This document shows, piece by piece, positions 18,455-27,296 of a stretch of DNA of 32,652 nt. Where the stretch lies: the NCBI GenBank assembly GCA_002717145.1, contig PBCP01000091.1:1-32652 (forward strand), given 5' to 3'. Numbering within the stretch: the first letter of the stretch is position 1; each line of letters starts with the position of its first letter. The position numbers were made by a program, and so were the translations under genes. The notes beneath the pieces are model-generated. The model was not told where the DNA came from. It saw only the letters and a list, made by a program, of their open reading frames with translations, and searched no databases. The DNA is from Planctomycetaceae bacterium (GTDB taxonomy: Bacteria > Planctomycetota > Planctomycetia > Pirellulales > Pirellulaceae).

Positions 18455-19258
18455 TTACTCTTCGTACAGGGTGTTTTTGATGATTTCGTTATCGAAATAG
18501 TTGATTCTCATACCGGCATCAACCACGACAGTTTGTGCGCAGATACCCGAAGATCTGGGGCTTAAAAGGAAAGCGGCCACATTGGCAGCTTCCTGAGTTT
18601 GCAAAGCTTGTTTTCGAGGAATTGCTTTTTCGGCAAAGAGATAGGAATCGACGTAACCGGGGATGCCTGCGGAAGCACTCGTTTTTAACAGACTGGGGCC
18701 AACCGCATTAAATCGTACCTGAGAGAAATTGCTGAAAGACTTAGTCAGAAAAGCAAGAGATGAGTCGAGTGCTGCTTTGACCGGTGCCATGAAGCCGTAA
18801 TTTTCGCTTGCCATGGTCGTCGTTGAAATGGAAATTGTAATTACCGAGGCATTCTCAGTTAGCAAATCCTTTAACGCATTGGATATAGCTATCAGTGAGT
18901 AACAGCTGATATCAACTGCTCGTAGAAACTGGCGTTTGCCTGTTTCGTGGAATGGTTTCGGGCCTTCTTCATAATCGGCAAATGCAATCGAATGAACGAG
19001 GCCATGAATTTCGGGATGATTGGACTGTAATTGGTCGCGGAGTGTGGTGATCTGATCAGGATGCTCAACATCGCATACGTAGATTGGAAATTCCCCGAGC
19101 AACGACTGGAGTTGTTCCCTGCGGGATTCACTTCTAACAACATAGACCGGTTGGGCCCCTGCAGTTGTGATGGTTTTTCCAATGTGATAAGCAACACTTT
19201 TCCGATTGGCTACGCCAAAGATGACAATCGTCTTCCCGTCCAATTGTAAGAAATCCAT
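18455..19258 (-). CDS. fabI: FabI-like enoyl-ACP reductase
   Basis: This SDR-superfamily enoyl-ACP reductase is 267 residues from the ATG at 19258 ([10 protein letters not shown]); a longer in-frame start would run into fabZ and adds nothing conserved. The cofactor region [16 protein letters not shown] follows the FabI pattern (GxxxxxSxAxxI), as does the HSIAFAD segment. The catalytic pair is Y154-x6-K161 ([10 protein letters not shown]). The additional tyrosine that E. coli FabI carries ten residues before the catalytic one is not seen (ISTTT region), and the substrate loop [13 protein letters not shown] differs from 'SAGPIRTLAASG'. This looks like a divergent, possibly pathway-specific paralogue. 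It lies 35 nt after the fabZ-like gene and 6 nt before the sulfatase. Confidence 0.85.
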   Translation of the reverse strand: MDFLQLDGKTIVIFGVANRKSVAYHIGKTITTAGAQPVYVVRSESRREQLQSLLGEFPIYVCDVEHPDQITTLRDQLQSNHPEIHGLVHSIAFADYEEGPKPFHETGKRQFLRAVDISCYSLIAISNALKDLLTENASVITISISTTTMASENYGFMAPVKAALDSSLAFLTKSFSNFSQVRFNAVGPSLLKTSASAGIPGYVDSYLFAEKAIPRKQALQTQEAANVAAFLLSPRSSGICAQTVVVDAGMRINYFDNEIIKNTLYEE

Positions 19259-19293
19259 CACGTGTCCTTTATTCTGCGCGTTCCAGCGAGTGT

Positions 19294-19737
19294 TTATTCT
19301 GCCTCGGCTAACGTACACGCGAAATCAAATCGAGTCGCCAGTTTTCCACCGACGGTAATTTTCGCATCCAGGAAAAATGCTGAACTTACTCGTTCGGTCA
19401 AAGTAATCGCTAGTTCAATCGTATCACCGGGCTTTACCAATTGCTTGAATTTGACATTGTTCAGTCTGGTGGCAACAGGCACTTTACTAGACGAATCATC
19501 GTTTAAATCCTCCGCTATTTTGGTTGACAGCAAACAGGATCCTGCCTGCATCGCAGCTTCACACAAAATGATTCCCGGGACGATCGGCTGATTGGGGTAG
19601 TGACCCTGAAAGAAGAATTCGTCGGCCTGAAACGTTTTTTGACAGACGATGTCATCGCCCTCAAGTGACAAGATATTATCAATCAATAGCATGGGCGGTC
19701 GGTGAGGGATCAGAGCTAGAATCCGTTCAAGTGACAT
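19294..19737 (-). CDS. fabZ: FabZ-like 3-hydroxyacyl-ACP dehydratase
   Basis: This 147-residue hotdog-fold dehydratase removes water from 3-hydroxyacyl-[15 protein letters not shown] at 11-22 is the family N-terminal motif. The active-site stretch [22 protein letters not shown] contains the catalytic histidine H46 and glutamate E60 in the expected spacing. Length matches FabZ. It sits between the first CrtI-like gene (68 nt upstream) and the fabI-like gene (35 nt downstream). In housekeeping loci fabZ usually neighbours lpxA, lpxC or lpxD; here it accompanies a ketosynthase, ACP, enoyl reductase and desaturase-like genes, suggesting a dedicated acyl pathway. Confidence 0.92.
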   Translation of the reverse strand: MSLERILALIPHRPPMLLIDNILSLEGDDIVCQKTFQADEFFFQGHYPNQPIVPGIILCEAAMQAGSCLLSTKIAEDLNDDSSSKVPVATRLNNVKFKQLVKPGDTIELAITLTERVSSAFFLDAKITVGGKLATRFDFACTLAEAE

Positions 19738-19805
19738 AGTTGTCCTTTTGTTTAGTGTTCGAAGGCGGTTGATGGCGGAAGATTGTATGTGCGGGTTTGA
19801 ATCAG

Positions 19806-21224
19806 TTATTGCATGAGTAGTTGATCAACTTCGTTGGAAACGATTACTCCATAGTTTATCGCGCCAAGCCAGCCGGACATAATGATCCCCACGCTACCTG
19901 CGTGGTAGAGTCCGGTGATTTGAGACGGCAAAGCCTGGCTCACAGGAAGACCTTCAAACTTCGTGCCAAAACTTGCACCTTCATAATGGCGGGTGTAGTG
20001 GTAAAAGGTGCGGGGCGTGGATGCTTCACTAAAGACCACACGCTCACGGGCATTCGGGAGATATTTTTCCAAGGCGTCCAGAGTGGTTTCAATGAGATCC
20101 TTTTTACTCGCCTCGTAAGCCTCGTCGTCCAGATTTGCCCAGTCTTCCCAGCGGGCATTTGTACTGGAAACGATTAAGTGACGTTCACGTTTGTCGTGAG
20201 GTCTTGTATCGGGATAGTACACAGAAAACGTACGACTTGTAACATCACGACTTAAGAGTAAGTCAGTTTCAAAACGGTCTGCCGTCGAGGTAAACAATAG
20301 ATCCCCTGTATCGCGATCGATATGATCCTCCGGTCCCAGTGCCATATAAACCTGCGTGCTGGAATTGTTGACACGAACAGCCCGAGCATCTTCGAGATAG
20401 TCTTTGTCAAACTTCTCTTCCCCCACCATTTTGAAAATGGTGGTTAACAGATTGGCATTTGAAACTACACTTCGGCATTGAATTTCTCGACCGTTTACGG
20501 TCACGCTTTTGACTTTGCCGTTTTCGGTGTTGATCTTATCTGCTGAACAATTGATACGAACATCAACGCCATTGTTTTCCAGTTCTTCTTGCATCAGGCC
20601 GATCATCAAATCTGTCCCACCCTGAAATGTGTAGACACCTTTGGACATGAAATTACTGAAGACGATACCGTAGGTAATGGCGGGGTCTTCGAGTGTGGAA
20701 CCATTGGCATAAGTGATCGGTTCCATTAGAAGGCGTGTAATATCATTGCGTCCTGGAAAGAATCTTTCGAAAAGTTCTTTCGTCGTTAGCTTTTGATCGT
20801 CATAGAAGTTCATTCCTCGCGCGGTATCAAAAAACTCCTTTACCGTTGATTCCGTGACCCCAAATTCGGATTGCAGCAGTTCGGTAAAGCTTTCCCGATC
20901 ATAAGTCGTCTTTAAGGTAAATTGAGGATTATCAAAAAGGACGCCGCGTAAAGGAACAATGCGGTCTGCTATCTTCTGATTCCAATACCGCCGACAGCTT
21001 TTGAGCATGCCGTAGGGAAATCCATGAAGCGAGACATCAAAAATATGACCTTTAGGACGCTTGAACCAGGTCGCTAGACCCCCGAGCTTGTAGTGCTGCT
21101 CAATTAGCAGTACTTCATATCCAGCTCTCCCCAGAATATTAGCAGACGTTAGGCCGGCTAAACCGCTCCCAATAACGATGACGTCATACTTATCTTTTGC
21201 GTCTTTTAGAAAATCGCGAGGCAT
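19806..21224 (-). CDS. CrtI/phytoene desaturase-like FAD oxidoreductase (first of two)
   Basis: This 472-residue flavoprotein belongs to the COG1233 family (phytoene desaturases, carotenoid isomerases, retinol saturases). The N-terminal FAD-binding motif is [20 protein letters not shown] with the acidic strand end [16 protein letters not shown], and the C-terminal FAD loop reads [22 protein letters not shown]. The central half shows no motif that fixes the substrate. A second, clearly different homologue lies 132 nt upstream; ACP, ketosynthase, FabZ and FabI homologues surround the pair, and no phytoene synthase is visible, so an acyl-chain substrate on ACP is more plausible than a carotenoid. 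That is inference from context. Confidence 0.88.
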   Translation of the reverse strand: MPRDFLKDAKDKYDVIVIGSGLAGLTSANILGRAGYEVLLIEQHYKLGGLATWFKRPKGHIFDVSLHGFPYGMLKSCRRYWNQKIADRIVPLRGVLFDNPQFTLKTTYDRESFTELLQSEFGVTESTVKEFFDTARGMNFYDDQKLTTKELFERFFPGRNDITRLLMEPITYANGSTLEDPAITYGIVFSNFMSKGVYTFQGGTDLMIGLMQEELENNGVDVRINCSADKINTENGKVKSVTVNGREIQCRSVVSNANLLTTIFKMVGEEKFDKDYLEDARAVRVNNSSTQVYMALGPEDHIDRDTGDLLFTSTADRFETDLLLSRDVTSRTFSVYYPDTRPHDKRERHLIVSSTNARWEDWANLDDEAYEASKKDLIETTLDALEKYLPNARERVVFSEASTPRTFYHYTRHYEGASFGTKFEGLPVSQALPSQITGLYHAGSVGIIMSGWLGAINYGVIVSNEVDQLLMQ

Positions 21225-21356
21225 ACCGGTAAATAGTGAGGTTTAAAGGGAAATATCGTCGGCGGTATATAGGGCAATAGGAACTATCCGATTAAACGCT
21301 TATTTTAGCGTGGAATACTAAGATCTGTTAGTGTCCTCTAACCGTGAATAACGGAA

Positions 21357-22748
21357 TTAAGAGCGAGCAAGCAGGTGTTGGTTGGCCATCGAGATTCCGC
21401 TTACGATAGAACCGATGATACCAACGAAACCCTGATCCGTACCGCAAAGGAAAAGATTCTTAATCGCGGTAGTGCCGTCGAGCCACTTTCTGGTTGCACC
21501 GTACACAGCACCATTTTCGTGCCAGGTAAAACGATGGATAGTGTGTGGCGTGAACATGTCAGTGTCAATTACGTGAGGACGATAATCAGGGACAAATCTG
21601 GTAGCAGATGCTTGGACTTGTTCAAACCATTTGTCCTTTTCCCGCTGATAACAGTCTTTATCAAGTTCTCGCCAGCGTTCATAGTCCGCCAACGCCGTGA
21701 CACGCATGATGCCATCGGGCAAATCTCCATCCTTCTCATCGTAGCAGTAGTTGTTAGGAGTACAGACGACACCTGTGCGTACATCACAATAATCATCCAG
21801 AGGACGTTCCCAATGGAATTTATCCGAGTCATTGAAAAAGACGATTGTCTTATCGTGTCCCAATTCGCGGGGATATTTGTCGAGTGTCGAAATCGCTTCT
21901 ACGAACGACAGTTGCCCTGTCGTGTGAGCATGAACATCTTGGTTCGTTTCACAAAGCTTGAATGTTTCCACAGCACCAGCGGAACTGAGAATGTTAGAAC
22001 CTGTAAGCTCTTCTCCAGAATCAAGTACGACTCCAATGGCTCGTCCATTCTCGACTTTTATTTTGCTGACCCCGGTTCGTAATTTAAGCTCTCCACCGAG
22101 GTCTCGGAATTTTCGAACCAGTTTTTTTAAGATCAGACGTACACCGTCAAAAGGTCGTGCGAATCCTTCCAGGAAAAGACTGCGAAACATGATACAGAAT
22201 TGTCCCCAGTCCATATCGCGTTCACGAGGGTTTCCGTACCACATGATCGGGCAGAGTATCATTTCGATTAGCAACGGATCGCTGAGAAGTTCTTCAAGTC
22301 TTTCACGGGTCGAAGTTTCAAAGTGCTTTTGTTCCAGATCGTCATAGTCAACAAGTGACTCAATGAGCCGATCGAAGTTGTCAATTTGAGTCGGGAATTC
22401 GCGAGCAACTTCGCTGCGTAAAAGGTCAATGTTGTTATCGAACTGCAACTCAATCCCAGGGAAGGAAATCGAAGACATTAGTTGCGGCGACAGGCCGAAA
22501 TCATCCCACTTCATACGCAACTGACGCAGTAGTCTGGCGAAGGGGCCTTTCTTTGCACCGGGAGGTGTAAAGTTGGTGACGGCGTGAAGACCAACATCAT
22601 AGTTGCGGCCACGCAGTCGATAGAACGAATTGAGCCCTCCTATGGTGTAGTGTCGCTCCAGCACACATACCTTTTGATCGTAGTATGCGGCTCGAATGCC
22701 GGCTGCTAAGCCAGACATGCCTGCGCCAATAATGATGGAATCGTACAC
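21357..22748 (-). CDS. CrtI/phytoene desaturase-like FAD oxidoreductase (second of two)
   Basis: This 463-residue COG1233 flavoprotein starts with GTG at 22748, where the G is shared with the TAG stop of the acyl carrier protein gene (1-nt overlap, strong translational coupling). The N-terminus SIIIGAGMSGLAAGIRAA binds FAD, followed by VLERHYTIGGLNSFYRLRG. The C-terminus has NLFLCGTDQGFVGIIGSIVSG, the usual closing flavin loop. It shares the fold but little sequence with the neighbouring homologue, so the two probably act on different intermediates or positions. The direct coupling to the ACP gene argues that the substrate is ACP-bound. Desaturase, isomerase and saturase activities are all possible within this family. 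Confidence 0.88.
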   Translation of the reverse strand: MYDSIIIGAGMSGLAAGIRAAYYDQKVCVLERHYTIGGLNSFYRLRGRNYDVGLHAVTNFTPPGAKKGPFARLLRQLRMKWDDFGLSPQLMSSISFPGIELQFDNNIDLLRSEVAREFPTQIDNFDRLIESLVDYDDLEQKHFETSTRERLEELLSDPLLIEMILCPIMWYGNPRERDMDWGQFCIMFRSLFLEGFARPFDGVRLILKKLVRKFRDLGGELKLRTGVSKIKVENGRAIGVVLDSGEELTGSNILSSAGAVETFKLCETNQDVHAHTTGQLSFVEAISTLDKYPRELGHDKTIVFFNDSDKFHWERPLDDYCDVRTGVVCTPNNYCYDEKDGDLPDGIMRVTALADYERWRELDKDCYQREKDKWFEQVQASATRFVPDYRPHVIDTDMFTPHTIHRFTWHENGAVYGATRKWLDGTTAIKNLFLCGTDQGFVGIIGSIVSGISMANQHLLARS

Positions 22749-23008
22749 TATTCTGCCGGGATATCAGCCATTTTGGGTTCAAGATAACTGACCGTCGACG
22801 CCATACTGACTAGGTTCTCGTAATCTTCTTCGGGGACCTGAACTCGGTAACGTTTACGGAGTTCCATCACGATATCTAGAAAATCCATACTGTCGAGTTC
22901 CATTTGGTCGCGAAATTCTTTTGCATCATCCAGATTAGATAAATCTTCGTCCGGTGCGATAGTTTCCAAGATATCGATAATGGCAGCACGTATTTCTACA
23001 GGGGTCAT
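22748..23008 (-). CDS. acyl carrier protein, dedicated to the lipid gene set
   Basis: This 86-residue acyl carrier protein carries its phosphopantetheine serine at S40 in ELDSMDFLD. The protein is acidic (APDEDLSNLDDAKEFRDQMELDS), predicted to be a four-helix bundle, with a C-terminal extension of about ten residues beyond typical AcpP. The usual housekeeping DSLD is DSMD here. The stop overlaps the GTG of the downstream CrtI-like gene by one nucleotide. A 338-nt gap separates it from the ketosynthase gene, so a separate promoter for ACP and the genes after it is likely. This is probably not the housekeeping ACP, which normally sits between fabG and fabF. Confidence 0.93.
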   Translation of the reverse strand: MTPVEIRAAIIDILETIAPDEDLSNLDDAKEFRDQMELDSMDFLDIVMELRKRYRVQVPEEDYENLVSMASTVSYLEPKMADIPAE

Positions 23009-23346
23009 TCCGGAATAGCTCCAAGTTCTCGGGTGAATCTTTAATTACAGAACTTAAAAGTCCTGTGGGCAAACCATAAATTTACAGTGTTTTGCTCAGA
23101 AAACATAGTGGTGCATTTCTCGGTTTACAAGTTGATAGAGGCACATCAAACAGGATTCAGCAGACAATTTATATAAATTCGAGTCCGAATCGTAAGGTTT
23201 CCTTCGTCACAGCGATTGACGGAGGTTGTTTAGAAGCCTGTTTTTCAAGCCAGAAAGGAAAAAAATGAACGATGAAATTCCAATTGAGAATTATGGAAGT
23301 GCGAAACCGAGAATCAAAGCGTCCGCTAGATCTTTGCTTCCTCGTC
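23009..23346 (-). other. 338-nt intergenic region between ketosynthase and ACP genes
   Basis: No convincing gene is present in this gap. It is AT-richer than its flanks and very likely holds the promoter of the ACP-CrtI-CrtI-FabZ-FabI run. A 34-codon plus-strand frame (23265-23369) with a purine-rich leader enters the ketosynthase gene and is not believed. I found no clear paired -35/-10 set, no tRNA and no terminator-like hairpin followed by a T-run. Confidence 0.5.
23166..23179. promoter_or_regulatory. AT-rich 14-bp perfect palindrome upstream of the ACP gene
   Basis: AATTTATATAAATT reads the same on both strands and lies about 160 nt upstream of the ACP start, inside the intergenic gap. 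It could be a repressor site or part of a -10 region. A palindrome of this low complexity can arise by chance, so the call rests mainly on position. Confidence 0.2.
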
Positions 23347-24615
23347 CTATTCGTCGAACTTGCGAATGACAACGGTTGCATTGATCCCGAGCATTCCGAA
23401 CGAGTTATTGACAATGTACTGCACATTGTCGAGTTGTTTGGATTCGTTAAGCACCAAACCCTTAATGGCACATTCGTCGTCCAGATTATCAACATTTATC
23501 GTTGGGTGGCAAACGTTATCGTTAAACGATGGCAGGTTACCTGCAAGCTCCAACGCTCCGGCTGCCCCCATACAATGCCCAATGAAACTCTTCGTATTAT
23601 TGATGCTGACTTTGCAACTATTATCGAATACTTTTCGCAAGGCGCTAACTTCCTGAATATCGCCGCTCGTAGTGCCAGTTGCATGAGTGCTTAGGATGTC
23701 GACATCCTGCGGCGTAATCCCCGCCATTTTCAAAGCCTGCTGAATGCACTGAGACTGACGTTCAGGATTTGGAAGTACGTAGTCAGTAGCGTCCGTGTTG
23801 ATGCTGTGTCCGACAATCTCGCCATAGATATGAGCTCCGCGTGCTAACGCGTCGTCGAGTCGCTCTAAGGTATAAACACAACCGCCTTCTGAAGGAACGA
23901 TTCCGTTACGGTCTACGTCAAACGGTCTTGATGCCTTCGCGGGGTCTGTATGGTCCGCCAGAGCCCCCTGACTCTTAAAACTGGCAAAAATACCAAACGT
24001 GTGGATAGATTCTGAAACTCCTCCGGCTAATGCAAAATCGCATTGTCCCAGCTGCAGCATCTGTGCACCCTGAATAAGCCCGTTGTTGCCGGCCGCACAG
24101 GCGGCTCCAAGCGTATAGTGCGGGCCGGTTATACCCATATTGAGTGCAGCTTCGCCAGCTGCGTTGTTGGCCACTGTACGCGGATTGTGGAAGTGATTCC
24201 AAACACTCACATCGTAATCAAACTGACTCAGTTCATAGACTTCATTTTCGGTTTCGACGTTACCATGCTCGGTCACACCTAGATAGACGCCAACTCGGGA
24301 TTTGTCGATATTTTCCCAGTCGATGCCACTGTTGACTACGGCTTCATTACAGCTATATATCGCAATACTTCCTGCCCGAGTACCACGCCGAACTTCTCGG
24401 CGATTCTGGTATTTCAAAGCATCATAATCGCAGATACCTGCCAGTGTTTTACCAACATATCTGATCTCATAATCCTGCACACCACTTTTCCCAGCCAATA
24501 AGCTTGAACGATGGCTCGCCAAATCATTCCCATTCGGCGACGTCAATCCAATGCCTGTCAGGACGATTCTTGGAAGGGCTGGCGGTGTGTATTGGTGATG
24601 CGTGAGGGCCATCAT
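23347..24615 (-). CDS. beta-ketoacyl-ACP synthase II-like ketosynthase
   Basis: This 422-residue thiolase-fold condensing enzyme of the KAS I/II class performs decarboxylative chain extension on ACP. The complete Cys-His-His triad is visible: C173 in GAACAAGNNGL, H311 in STHATGTTSGD and H347 in NTKSFIGHCMGAAGALE (with K342). DVDRNGIVPSEGG and NNSFGMLGINATVV also match FabF. The Cys motif AACAAGNNG differs from the housekeeping TACATG.H.IG type, suggesting a specialised paralogue. Tandem ATGs give alternative starts one codon apart. It precedes the ACP gene by 338 nt and follows oleD by 125 nt, all on the same strand. It is distinct from OleA, which would be a KAS III-type enzyme. Confidence 0.9.
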   Translation of the reverse strand: MMALTHHQYTPPALPRIVLTGIGLTSPNGNDLASHRSSLLAGKSGVQDYEIRYVGKTLAGICDYDALKYQNRREVRRGTRAGSIAIYSCNEAVVNSGIDWENIDKSRVGVYLGVTEHGNVETENEVYELSQFDYDVSVWNHFHNPRTVANNAAGEAALNMGITGPHYTLGAACAAGNNGLIQGAQMLQLGQCDFALAGGVSESIHTFGIFASFKSQGALADHTDPAKASRPFDVDRNGIVPSEGGCVYTLERLDDALARGAHIYGEIVGHSINTDATDYVLPNPERQSQCIQQALKMAGITPQDVDILSTHATGTTSGDIQEVSALRKVFDNSCKVSINNTKSFIGHCMGAAGALELAGNLPSFNDNVCHPTINVDNLDDECAIKGLVLNESKQLDNVQYIVNNSFGMLGINATVVIRKFDE

Positions 24616-24740
24616 TGCCTCTGCAGAAAACTCGCGGGTATATACGGGAATATAATCTAACCTCTAGACAATTAAAGCTATCGGTACCACGGAGGTTTTG
24701 CAAGCAGGTCAACAGTGCAATCTATGCCCCATTTTCGTTC

Positions 24741-25730
24741 TTACGAATTCAAGGCAGACTTCAGTTGAGCCATCGCATCCGTTGTTGTTAGTAACGGTCG
24801 ATAGCCCAAGAGGTTTTGAGCCCGCGTGTTATCAAAATAATGATCTGCAGAAAGTTGAAGTGCAAGAAACCGAGTCATACGCGGCTCGGATTTAATCCTT
24901 AGTAAGGCAAACAGTGTTTCTAAAAAGGCCCCGGCCCGATAAGCCGCTTTAAAACTTATTCGTTTTGTTACAGGAGCTACGCCGGCATATTCGAGAATCT
25001 CGTTGATCCAATGCCAGCAATTCACGGGAGTCTGTTGGGAAATCCAGTAAGCAAGGCCTCCGGCATCGTCAGAATGCTGTAATGCTTTTAAGGCACACAG
25101 GTGAGCATGAGCAGCGTTCTTCACGTGCACCATATCAATAAGATTGTCTCCGTCGCCGACGATTCGCAGTTTACCGGCCTTGCCTCGCTCAATTAGTCGG
25201 GGAATCAGATGAGGGTCGTCCTCGCCCCAAATTAAATGAGGTCGCAAGGCACACGTGGCCAGTTGCCCCGGGCTATGTGCCGCCAGTATTTCCTGCTCGG
25301 CCAATGCTTTGGTGTGCGGATAGTGGCAGAGCCACTTCTCAGGATAGGGTACGTCTTCCGGGATTCCGGATTGATCATCGCCTCCAAACGTGACGCTTGG
25401 GCTGCTAGTGTATACCAGATACGGTATGTGGTGTTCTCGGATTGCCTGAAGTACATTTCGGCTACCAACTGTGTTGATACTGTGATAATGGTTCCAGGTG
25501 CCCCAGATTCCAGGCACGGCAGCCGCATGGATTACGGCATCCATACCCCGACATGCTTCGTTGACATCTTCCGATTGTCGGAGGTCTCCATGAACCCAGT
25601 GAACTCCTAATGCTTCTAGATTGGGATACTTACCTCGGCTGAATCCGCGGACTTCATATCCTGCTTCTAGCAATTGACGCGTGATGTGGCTACCTAGAAA
25701 ACCACCCGCACCGGTGACAAGAACCTTCAC
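24741..25730 (-). CDS. oleD: OleD-like 2-alkyl-3-oxoalkanoate reductase (extended SDR)
   Basis: This 329-residue extended SDR resembles OleD, which reduces the beta-keto acid made by OleA to a 2-alkyl-3-hydroxy acid in head-to-head olefin synthesis. The NAD(P)-binding motif TGAGGFLG is at 6-13, the serine strand YTSSPSVTFGG at 107-117, and the catalytic Y137-P-H-T-K141. LRPHLIWGEDDPHLIPRLIERGKAGKLRIVGDGDN and the DMVHVKNAAHAHLCAL stretch are typical of OleD and of the related sterol-dehydrogenase-like reductases. It starts 12 nt after the GYF_2 gene; oleC lies beyond that gene on the same strand. Other 3beta-HSD-like reductases are an alternative, but the nearby oleC makes OleD the preferred name. 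Confidence 0.8.
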   Translation of the reverse strand: MKVLVTGAGGFLGSHITRQLLEAGYEVRGFSRGKYPNLEALGVHWVHGDLRQSEDVNEACRGMDAVIHAAAVPGIWGTWNHYHSINTVGSRNVLQAIREHHIPYLVYTSSPSVTFGGDDQSGIPEDVPYPEKWLCHYPHTKALAEQEILAAHSPGQLATCALRPHLIWGEDDPHLIPRLIERGKAGKLRIVGDGDNLIDMVHVKNAAHAHLCALKALQHSDDAGGLAYWISQQTPVNCWHWINEILEYAGVAPVTKRISFKAAYRAGAFLETLFALLRIKSEPRMTRFLALQLSADHYFDNTRAQNLLGYRPLLTTTDAMAQLKSALNS

Positions 25731-25742
25731 GATGACCGCCCT

Positions 25743-27167
25743 TTACTTGAAGACCGGTTCGGCAGGACTAGTCGACTCAGAAGCATTGGCTTGCTGAGTC
25801 GCATTCTGCTCTGACTCGCCCGGATTCAAACTTGCCTTGATACTTTTCTGTAGCGAGTTGAAGTCATCAGGTTGATCGCCATTTTCTCCATCAGGTTTGT
25901 TAGGAATGCCAAAATCAGGAGGTGGCGGTAGTTTGCCGCCATTATCATTTTCTTTTGGCTTAGTGTCGGCGACCGCTTCCTTGGTATTTAAGTCGTCACT
26001 TGTTTTGGATGATTGGGCCTGTCCTACGATCGGGTTGCCGGGAACCTCCTCAATGACGTTTTTGTCTCGCTGCGTTACAGGTATCTGAGCAACGGAAGCA
26101 ACCGATGGAGCATCGGCAATCATTACATCCGGAATTGAGTATCCGGTGTAACCAGTTTGTCTAAACCAGGCCAATGGAATCGCTAGCTTAAACTGCTGCA
26201 ATTCTCCTGAATTCAGAACAAATGACAATGTCTCTGAGATTTTTCCACCTGGTGGAATGGTTTGGGTTTTTAATGTTTGTTGGAGTGAAAGGAATTCGTC
26301 CGTTCCATTTTGAGCCAATGCGACATAAGGATTCAGGTGATCGTCGCCGGCGTGAACGGATGATTCACGATTAAGGATAAACGTATTTGTAGCGTCGAGG
26401 TTCTCAGTTTCCAGTAAAACATTCATCGTGAGTTCCGACGGCATTGTTTTGCCATCTACCTTCTTTTCTGATTTAGACAGCCAAACTTCGATGATTCGGA
26501 GTTGGACCTGACCGTCGGCAAGTCGCATTCGAGCTCTGGAGGCGTCGCTAAAGGAGCGAATGCTTAGAAAAACCTGTTGCTCCGGACCGTTGCTCTTCGC
26601 AGGTTCCTCAATAACAGGCCAAGCCGATGCGACCTGTGAATTGGAGGCTGTCGACGTTGTTGGTGTGACCGCTGGCGAATCCGATTCGAAATTATAATAC
26701 AACGTGCCACCGACGCCAGTGACGACAAAGATGCCTAGCAAGGTAAACAGGAGAGGCATGTTGCTTCGGCGGCGACGCTTGTGCTCCAAAAACTCTTTGT
26801 GGCTTTCACCACCTTCGGCATGAGTAATGACAGCGGGAGCGACCATCGGTGGTGGTTCAGAAACTCCAGCAGCGACAGGAACGGGCTTGGAAGGTTTCAC
26901 TTTATAAGCAAATTCTGTCGCAACCGGAATGACTGGCGGTTCATTCGAATCGCCTTCACCCAGAATTGGAGGTGGATTAACGGTGTCAGTTGTTGAAGAG
27001 GTAAACAGACCTTTTACACGCGAGGCTTCTGCCCAGCTTTTAGCACCTTCTTTTTGTACTAACGTATTTGGAGTGATTTGCCCAACCTCGGCCAGTAGCT
27101 TCAAAGCCTTTGACTCGATGGGGCCGTTTTTATCATCACCAATTCTGTAATACCACTTTGACGCCAT
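25743..27167 (-). CDS. GYF_2-domain single-pass membrane protein
   Basis: This 474-residue protein has an N-terminal GYF_2 domain at about 3-55 (WYYRIGDDKNGPIESKALKLL...ITPNTLVQKEGAKSWAEA), a fold widely found in planctomycetes and thought to bind proline-rich partners. A proline-rich linker follows (65-112), then KRRRRSN at 130-136 directly before one membrane helix (about 137-158), giving an N-in topology. The outer part (about 190-360) looks like a beta-rich domain, and the last 100 residues are low-complexity, polar and proline-rich. No enzyme motif is visible. It lies between oleC (129 nt upstream) and oleD (12 nt downstream), so it interrupts what would otherwise be an oleC-oleD pair. 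A link with the olefin pathway is unproven. Confidence 0.8.
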   Translation of the reverse strand: MASKWYYRIGDDKNGPIESKALKLLAEVGQITPNTLVQKEGAKSWAEASRVKGLFTSSTTDTVNPPPILGEGDSNEPPVIPVATEFAYKVKPSKPVPVAAGVSEPPPMVAPAVITHAEGGESHKEFLEHKRRRRSNMPLLFTLLGIFVVTGVGGTLYYNFESDSPAVTPTTSTASNSQVASAWPVIEEPAKSNGPEQQVFLSIRSFSDASRARMRLADGQVQLRIIEVWLSKSEKKVDGKTMPSELTMNVLLETENLDATNTFILNRESSVHAGDDHLNPYVALAQNGTDEFLSLQQTLKTQTIPPGGKISETLSFVLNSGELQQFKLAIPLAWFRQTGYTGYSIPDVMIADAPSVASVAQIPVTQRDKNVIEEVPGNPIVGQAQSSKTSDDLNTKEAVADTKPKENDNGGKLPPPPDFGIPNKPDGENGDQPDDFNSLQKSIKASLNPGESEQNATQQANASESTSPAEPVFK

Positions 27168-27296
27168 GACTATACCTTAAGTCCAACAAACTCATGCTTA
27201 GATTGGAATCTTGCCGTTTAGAGATTCACGCTAAGGCTATTAGTCATTATCGGGATAATTAGTCGTAAATTCCAACGCCGTTTTGATATGTAGTAT

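Noticed and set aside
21296..21311. Short inverted repeat ACGCT/AGCGT between the two CrtI-like genes
   Set aside because: Five-base arms with a six-base loop and no T-run after it on the minus strand are not enough for a terminator call.
21375..22082. A 235-codon plus-strand open frame
   Set aside because: It lies wholly inside the CrtI-like gene on the other strand, shows no domain, and its length reflects codon bias of the real gene.
19806..22748. Carotenoid biosynthesis cluster
   Set aside because: The two CrtI-like proteins are there, but no phytoene synthase, cyclase or other crt gene is visible, whereas ACP and fatty-acid-type enzymes surround them.
23265..23369. 34-codon plus-strand frame with a purine-rich leader (AAAGGA) before its ATG
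   Set aside because: It runs into the 3' end of the ketosynthase gene on the opposite strand, is too short to judge and has no recognisable feature.
23347..24615. Reading the ketosynthase as OleA of the olefin pathway
   Set aside because: The Cys-His-His triad with NTKSFIGHCMGAAGA is KAS II-type; OleA is a KAS III/thiolase-type protein with Cys-His-Asn.
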